From Micavibrio sp. (lineage in GTDB: Bacteria > Pseudomonadota > Alphaproteobacteria > Micavibrionales > Micavibrionaceae), in the NCBI GenBank assembly GCA_030824965.1, contig JAPJQV010000004.1, positions 90,013-154,012 of the forward strand: a stretch of 64,000 nucleotides of DNA, given 5' to 3'. The notes beneath the pieces were generated by a model. That model was not told where the DNA came from. It searched no databases and saw only the letters and a program-made list of their open reading frames with translations. The position numbers and the translations under genes are program-made. Of the stretch, positions 59,271 to 64,000 are shown in pieces (positions within the stretch are counted from its first letter, which is position 1; each line of letters starts with the position of its first letter).

Positions 59271-62200
59271 TTAAGCGCGGTGATTTCTTGCGAGATAGGA
59301 GTAAACCGTTGGGATAACGAATAATGTAAAAAACGTACCAACGGACATTCCTCCCACAATAACCCATCCTATTGCCTGCCGGGTTTCAGCCCCCGCGCCT
59401 TCTGCGAGAGCCAGAGGTATGGCTCCTAACACCATCGCGCCGGTGGTCATCAAGATCGGACGCAGGCGAAGTGAGGCGGCTTGCTTGACCGCTGCAATGC
59501 GATCATGACCTTGTTCCTGCAGGTGGTTAGATACTTCGACAATTAAAATACCATGCTTGGTAATTAAACCGATAAGGGTTACGAGACCGATCTGACTATA
59601 AACATTGAGTGTTCCGTCGGTCAGGAAAATAGCCAGCAACGCGCCCGACATCGACAATGGAACAGTTAGCATAATTATAAACGGATCTTTAAAGCTCTCG
59701 AATTGCGCTGCCAATACAAGGTAAATAAAGCCCAATGCCAGTACGAACGTCATTAAAAGACTGTTGCTGGACTTTTTAAATTCACGGCTCTCACCATTAT
59801 AATCAATCATGGCATTATTTGGTAGCACTTCCTCTGCTACGCTTTGTAAATGATTGAGCACATTGCCTAACGAATAGCCATCGCTTAAATTTGCCGTCAG
59901 CGTTATGGCCCTGAGTTTATTGAAATGCGTCAATTCGCGCGGCGCTACCGATTCCGACACTTTGACCAGATTTGACAGTGGAATCATCTCGTTGTTATTA
60001 CCGCGTACATAAATATTGGTAATGTCTTGTGGGTTCTGGCGGTCCACATCCTCGATTTGAACCATAACTTCGTATTGTTTTCCTTCTCTTTTGAAACGCG
60101 TCACCTGCCGCCCACCAAGCATGGTTTCCATCGTGCGTCCAAGTACGCCGGCATCCAAGCCGAGATCAGATGTTTTCTCGCGGTCCACATCAACTCTAAG
60201 CTGAGGCTTGTTAAGCTTAAGATCAGTTTCCGGCGCCTGCAATCCGGGATAGTCACTGACGCGGTTGATAATCTCTTGTGCCCATTTGTCGATCTCGGGG
60301 TAACTGGCCGATGACATGATTACCATTTGGATTGGCTTAGATCCGCCACGTTGTCCCAATGATGGCGGATTACTGGGAAACGCAATCATACCTGCTATGT
60401 TTTTCATCTTCGGCATAAGCTCGGATGTCATTTCCTGTTGCTTGCGGTCGCGCTCGCCCCAATCGGCCATCCGGGTAATCACACGAGCATTGGACACAAG
60501 TGGCGAACCGACAATTGCAAATATGCGGTCGACTTCAGGCATCTCGTCGACCATTTCTTCAATTTGCTGCACATATTTATCTGTATATTCAAGTGAAGCG
60601 CCCTCAGGTCCATTGGCAATGGAAATAATAGTGCCACGATCTTCTATCGGCGCCAGTTCCGACGGGATAAGCGTAAACAAAAAAACTCCACCTGCCGCAA
60701 CCGATACCGCAATAAGCAAGACAATGGGTCGGGCTGCCATAACGATCTTTAAAGAACTGTCATAGCCAGTTCCGATCCGATTTAGAATCCGTTCACTGAT
60801 TTCATAAAATTTATTATGCTTTTCCTCATGTTCCAGAAGTCGCGAACACATCATCGGGGTAAGTGATAAGGCAACGAAACCGGATACGATGACCGATCCG
60901 GCCAGCGTCAAGGCGAATTCAGTAAACAAGCGGCCGGTTCGGCCTTCCATGAAACCGATCGGCGCATACACCGCGGCCAATGTAATTGTCATGGCGATAA
61001 CGGCAAAAGTAATTTCTTTGGCCCCAATAATACCGGCCTCAATAGGGGGTTTTCCTTCTTCGATATGACGATAAATATTCTCCAGCATAACAATCGCATC
61101 ATCGACAACGAGACCGATAGCCAACACCATCGCCAGCAGCGTGAGCGTATTAATACTAAAGCCCAAAGCCAGCATCATCGCACATGCGCCGATAAGCGAA
61201 ATAGGGATCGTTACCAAAGGAATGATTGTTGCTCGCGCCGTTCTTAAGAAAAAGAATACGACCAGCGCGACTAGAACTGCCGCCTCGACAATCGTATGAT
61301 AAACGGACTTGATAGACTGGTCGATGAATATGGAAGAATCATAAGCGACATTAGCGCTCATACCATCGGGCAAATTGCGCTCGATTTCAGGGAGAATGTC
61401 ATACATCGCCTTGGATACGTCTAGGGGATTTGCCGTCGATTGTTTGATGATCCCAATACCGATCGCACTTTTTCGATTAAATCTCGTAATACGTCTTACA
61501 TCCTCTGCACCAAGCTCGATTCTTGCTACATCGCGAAGACGCACTGGGTAATTTTCATTCTGACGAACAATGAGATTTTCAAACTGCTCGACAGTGCGCA
61601 TATCGGTTTCTGACAAAACTGAGAACTCTCGCTCGGTGCTTTCAATTCTTCCTGCTGGTATCTCGACATTCTGCGCTCTTAAAGCATCTTCAATATCTTG
61701 TGTCGTTAAGCTGTAAGCCGCGAGACGGGAGCGGTCGAGCCAAATTCGCATTGCCCATTTACGCTCTCCATTGAGGGTTACTTCAGCGACACCGGGAAGA
61801 ATTTGCAATTTATCTTTAATAAAACGATCAGCGTAATCGGAAACTTCCAGTGGTGTATGTTTATCGCTCGATAGGGCGAGCCAGATAATAGGTTGTGCAT
61901 CCGCTTCTACCTTTGCTGTTACCGGCTCATCAATTTCATCCGGTAATAAGCGGCGCGTTCTTCCAACCCTGTCACGTACATCATTTGCAGCGATATCGAC
62001 ATCACGATCGATTTTGAAAGTAACCGTAATCTGGCTGCGTTCCTCGCGGCTTGAAGATGTTATGAATTCGATTCCTTCAATGCCTGAAAGTGAGTCTTCC
62101 AAAGGCTGTGTTATCTGACTTTCGATGATTTCAGCGGATGCCCCCGGATAGGTGGTCGTTACGGTAACAATTGGCTCGTCGATTTCCGGATACTCTCGAA

Positions 62201-62300
62201 CTGTCAGTCGATCATAAGAAATAAGCCCTATCAGGACCAGCATCAGGCTCATAACTATAGAGAAAACAGGGCGGCGGATTGAGATAAGCGGCAGATTCAT
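59271..62300 (-). CDS. RND efflux pump inner-membrane transporter (AcrB/MexF-like)
   Basis: A 1009-residue proton-driven transporter of the HAE1-type RND family. It has the usual opening MNLPLISIRRPVFSIVMSLMLVLIG, two large periplasmic loops and two sets of membrane helices. The conserved helix 4 segment LAIGLVVDDAIVMLENI carries the proton-relay aspartates; FITSSSREERSQITVTFKIDRDVD and TTYPGASAEIIESQI are also family marks. It would export drugs, dyes, detergents or metabolites with an outer-membrane channel encoded elsewhere. The adaptor gene precedes it with a four-base overlap. Confidence 0.95.
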   Translation of the reverse strand: MNLPLISIRRPVFSIVMSLMLVLIGLISYDRLTVREYPEIDEPIVTVTTTYPGASAEIIESQITQPLEDSLSGIEGIEFITSSSREERSQITVTFKIDRDVDIAANDVRDRVGRTRRLLPDEIDEPVTAKVEADAQPIIWLALSSDKHTPLEVSDYADRFIKDKLQILPGVAEVTLNGERKWAMRIWLDRSRLAAYSLTTQDIEDALRAQNVEIPAGRIESTEREFSVLSETDMRTVEQFENLIVRQNENYPVRLRDVARIELGAEDVRRITRFNRKSAIGIGIIKQSTANPLDVSKAMYDILPEIERNLPDGMSANVAYDSSIFIDQSIKSVYHTIVEAAVLVALVVFFFLRTARATIIPLVTIPISLIGACAMMLALGFSINTLTLLAMVLAIGLVVDDAIVMLENIYRHIEEGKPPIEAGIIGAKEITFAVIAMTITLAAVYAPIGFMEGRTGRLFTEFALTLAGSVIVSGFVALSLTPMMCSRLLEHEEKHNKFYEISERILNRIGTGYDSSLKIVMAARPIVLLIAVSVAAGGVFLFTLIPSELAPIEDRGTIISIANGPEGASLEYTDKYVQQIEEMVDEMPEVDRIFAIVGSPLVSNARVITRMADWGERDRKQQEMTSELMPKMKNIAGMIAFPSNPPSLGQRGGSKPIQMVIMSSASYPEIDKWAQEIINRVSDYPGLQAPETDLKLNKPQLRVDVDREKTSDLGLDAGVLGRTMETMLGGRQVTRFKREGKQYEVMVQIEDVDRQNPQDITNIYVRGNNNEMIPLSNLVKVSESVAPRELTHFNKLRAITLTANLSDGYSLGNVLNHLQSVAEEVLPNNAMIDYNGESREFKKSSNSLLMTFVLALGFIYLVLAAQFESFKDPFIIMLTVPLSMSGALLAIFLTDGTLNVYSQIGLVTLIGLITKHGILIVEVSNHLQEQGHDRIAAVKQAASLRLRPILMTTGAMVLGAIPLALAEGAGAETRQAIGWVIVGGMSVGTFFTLFVIPTVYSYLARNHRA

Positions 62301-63376
62301 TTGATTGCCGCTTTTTTCTGCTCTATTACTTTGATCTTTGAATTAGGCCTGATTTTCATTTGGCCGGCTGTCACCACTTGATCTTCCAGCTTTAGGCCTT
62401 TCGTAATTTCTACTTGTCCGTTTCTGCGAAGGCCGGTTTGTACTTCGGTTGAGACAGCACGATCGCTTTCAACCTTTAGCACAAATTGCTTTGATCCTTC
62501 CGGAACCAAAGCCTCTTCGGGCACAAGAAGCACTTCTTCGGTTTGACCGAGCGCAAGTTGAACGCGCGCGAATAAACCGGGACGAAGAAGCATGTCCGAG
62601 TTTTCGAGCGTTGCACGCAAAACAATCGTTCGTCCATTCGTATCGACCATAGGATTAATAGCGTAAACCTTGCCTTTAAATTTACGATCACGATAAGCAT
62701 CGACCGTTACTTCAATTTCCTGTCCCGGCTTTAGAGATGACAGATATAATTCAGGCAAACGGAAATCGACTTTAAGCGGATCGAGATTCTCAATATTTAC
62801 CAAATCCTGACCAATATTCACGTAATCACCGGGACTGATGACCCTTAATCCGACAACGCCATCAAAAGGTGCGCGTATGACCATTCTATCAACTCTGGCC
62901 TGTGCAAGATCGACTGCCGCTTGATCGGTATCGCGCTTTGCGAGAGCTTCATCAAGTGCCGAACCGCTTTCTGCATCCTGCGCAAACAAGCGCTTTGCAC
63001 GTTCATAATTTGTTTTGCTCAATGTAAGGCTGGCTTGCATTTGCGCTAATTCGGCTTTGGCAATTACATCATCCAATTGGACAAGAAGATCGTTTTTCTC
63101 GACTCTCGCGCCCTCTTCAAAAAGAATTTTTGTTACGCGACCAGCGATTTCAGGACGCAGCATTACTGTTTCATTAGAAATAAGATTACCGACTGCCTCA
63201 ACTGTCCGATCGATCTTGCCTAACTTAACCTTCACAGCCTCAACTGCTACAAATTGTGTCGTGCTCGGTGGCTCGTTTTTTATAGTTTGGGCATTGCCGG
63301 GTTTCTCCGCATAAATATATAGGCCTGCTGCAACAGCCAGCATCATAATGCCGCTAAAAATAATTTTTTTATACAT
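62297..63376 (-). CDS. RND efflux periplasmic adaptor (membrane fusion protein)
   Basis: A 359-residue adaptor from ATG 63376 (a TTG at 63385 gives three more residues). The N-terminal segment IIFSGIMMLAVAAGLYIYA anchors it. The lipoyl-like halves (VGNLISNETVMLRPEIAGRVTKILFEEGARVEKNDLLVQLD and APFDGVVGLRVISPGDYVNIGQ) flank a helical hairpin, followed by a beta-barrel (VYAINPMVDTNGRTIVLRATLEN). It links the RND transporter to an outer-membrane channel. It overlaps the transporter gene by four bases. No regulator gene is adjacent. Confidence 0.93.
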   Translation of the reverse strand: MYKKIIFSGIMMLAVAAGLYIYAEKPGNAQTIKNEPPSTTQFVAVEAVKVKLGKIDRTVEAVGNLISNETVMLRPEIAGRVTKILFEEGARVEKNDLLVQLDDVIAKAELAQMQASLTLSKTNYERAKRLFAQDAESGSALDEALAKRDTDQAAVDLAQARVDRMVIRAPFDGVVGLRVISPGDYVNIGQDLVNIENLDPLKVDFRLPELYLSSLKPGQEIEVTVDAYRDRKFKGKVYAINPMVDTNGRTIVLRATLENSDMLLRPGLFARVQLALGQTEEVLLVPEEALVPEGSKQFVLKVESDRAVSTEVQTGLRRNGQVEITKGLKLEDQVVTAGQMKIRPNSKIKVIEQKKAAIK

Positions 63377-63478
63377 CGGGTACAAATGCCCTAAATTCCT
63401 GATATATCAATAGAATTATGATGTTAGATTTTGATTTTTCGGATGCTTCGTATTAAAAGTTACAAGATTATAAATCTT

Positions 63479-63553
63479 GCCGCTTTAGCTCAGGGGTAGA
63501 GCACCTCATTCGTAATGAGGGGGCCGTAGGTTCAAATCCTATAAGCGGCACCA
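63479..63553 (+). tRNA. tRNA-Thr (anticodon CGT)
   Basis: A complete cloverleaf: acceptor stem GCCGCTT pairs with AAGCGGC, the D-arm is GCTC/GAGC, the anticodon stem CCTCA/TGAGG encloses TTCGTAA with anticodon CGT, and the T-arm has TTCAAAT. The discriminator A and an encoded CCA end the gene. It reads the Thr codon ACG. It lies upstream of the tandem-repeat protein gene. Confidence 0.97.
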
Positions 63554-63708
63554 GAACTTATAAGTCATTGTAAATATGGCATAATTGTGTCATATTGAAA
63601 TTTTCCTATGTTTTACAATCAGTTATTAATAAAAAATTTCTTGTAGTCACAGGAATTTTTGGCTTATGGTAATCCATAAATAAATTTTATCTTTATATAG
63701 GAGTGGTC

Positions 63709-64000
63709 GTGTTTAAATTTTCAATCTTTAATTCAGGCGTTTTTAGCGCCGTCAATGTTGTCGATGAGGAAAACGATTCTCCTTTACACCGTGCTATACC
63801 TTTATATCATGAACTCCCGGCTGATTGGGATGGCAAAAACACTTATAATCCGGATCATCTCCCGCAGGACTGGGACGGCAAGAACAAACCTGCCGTTGAA
63901 ACTCCCGTTGCTTCAGACATAACACCGCCCTACACGCCGGAACTACCGGCTGATTGGGATGGCAAAAACACTTATAATCCGGATCATCTCCCGCAGGACT
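63709..64000 (+). CDS. tandem-repeat protein, 5' end only
   Basis: The frame opens at GTG 63709, preceded by AGGAG five bases upstream, and is still open at the window edge (97 codons seen). The first 34 residues (MFKFSIFNSGVFSAVNVVDE onward) precede the repeats. A 43-residue unit begins ELPADWDGKN at 63811 and again at 63940; within each unit the motif LPxDWDGKN occurs twice, 15 residues apart. There is no signal peptide or membrane helix so far, and the repeats are rich in Pro, Asp, Asn and Trp. Surface, adhesin or structural roles are all possible; no family is recognised. An alternative start downstream cannot be excluded, but no ATG in this frame precedes the repeats. Confidence 0.6.
   Translation, partial: MFKFSIFNSGVFSAVNVVDEENDSPLHRAIPLYHELPADWDGKNTYNPDHLPQDWDGKNKPAVETPVASDITPPYTPELPADWDGKNTYNPDHLPQD
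63811..64000 (+). repeat. 129-bp in-frame tandem repeat
   Basis: Copies start at 63811 and 63940, exactly 129 bases (43 codons) apart. The second copy, cut by the window edge, is identical to the first over all visible bases except one substitution (CTC/CTA in the second codon). Such near-identity indicates recent duplication or ongoing homogenisation. Confidence 0.85.

Noticed and set aside
63811..64000. CRISPR array
   Set aside because: The repeats are in frame, contiguous and protein-coding with 129-base spacing, without variable spacers. No CRISPR-like array was seen elsewhere.

Overview
The window looks like chromosomal DNA of an alphaproteobacterium of moderate GC content. The main evidence is the block rpsT-dnaA-dnaN-recF-gyrB, an Usg-family gene, a Cox15-type heme A synthase, a CIRCE-controlled groESL operon, a eukaryote-like NADP isocitrate dehydrogenase, a large RNase E with an acidic insertion in its S1 region, and a short alphaproteobacterial-type SRP RNA close to dnaX. 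Heme A synthesis implies aerobic respiration with an aa3-type oxidase. The genus cannot be named from the sequence alone. A DotL/IcmO-like coupling protein at the left edge indicates a type IVB secretion or conjugation system continuing outside the window.

Layout. 1-3 kb: the end of a dotL-like gene, an overlapping prepilin-like gene, and an AT-rich secreted beta-helix protein whose ribosome-binding site sits in a hairpin. 3-12 kb: argS, which carries an in-frame palindromic repeat, then gyrB, recF, dnaN, dnaA and rpsT, all on the minus strand. 12-16 kb: a small secreted protein, mutM, a membrane protein, and groEL/groES under a predicted promoter overlapping CIRCE. 16-19 kb: usg, a repeat element, and a tight operon of ferredoxin-NADP reductase, a polytopic membrane protein and a 2Fe-2S ferredoxin. 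19-24.5 kb: ctaA, a glycosyltransferase, a secreted protein, and rne. 25-30 kb: an AMIN-domain amidase, two tiny related lipoproteins, an L,D-transpeptidase, icd and two unknown small proteins.

30-44 kb: a YfgM-like gene with bamB and der; purF/cvpA/radA with a short-chain dehydrogenase; an EAL-domain protein; heparinase-like protein with rpe; rsmB; chorismate mutase with htpX. 45-57 kb: typA, a GH13 alpha-glucosidase, small unknown genes, rimO, a CPA2-type antiporter, three overlapping GNAT acetyltransferases, and xth-ybaB-dnaX. 57-64 kb: an OafA-like acyltransferase lying between dnaX and the SRP RNA gene ffs, an RND efflux pair, tRNA-Thr(CGT), and the start of a tandem-repeat protein that runs off the right edge.

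Most of the window is housekeeping: replication initiation, translation quality, envelope assembly, central metabolism and protein folding. Accessory character is concentrated at the two ends, around the two micro-lipoproteins (26.4-27.2 kb), and at the acyltransferase insertion. The best leads are the in-frame palindrome in argS, the masked ribosome-binding site before the beta-helix gene, the micro-lipoprotein pair with a shared leader motif, and the 43-residue repeat protein beside the tRNA. I found no CRISPR array, no complete insertion sequence and no convincing origin of replication.
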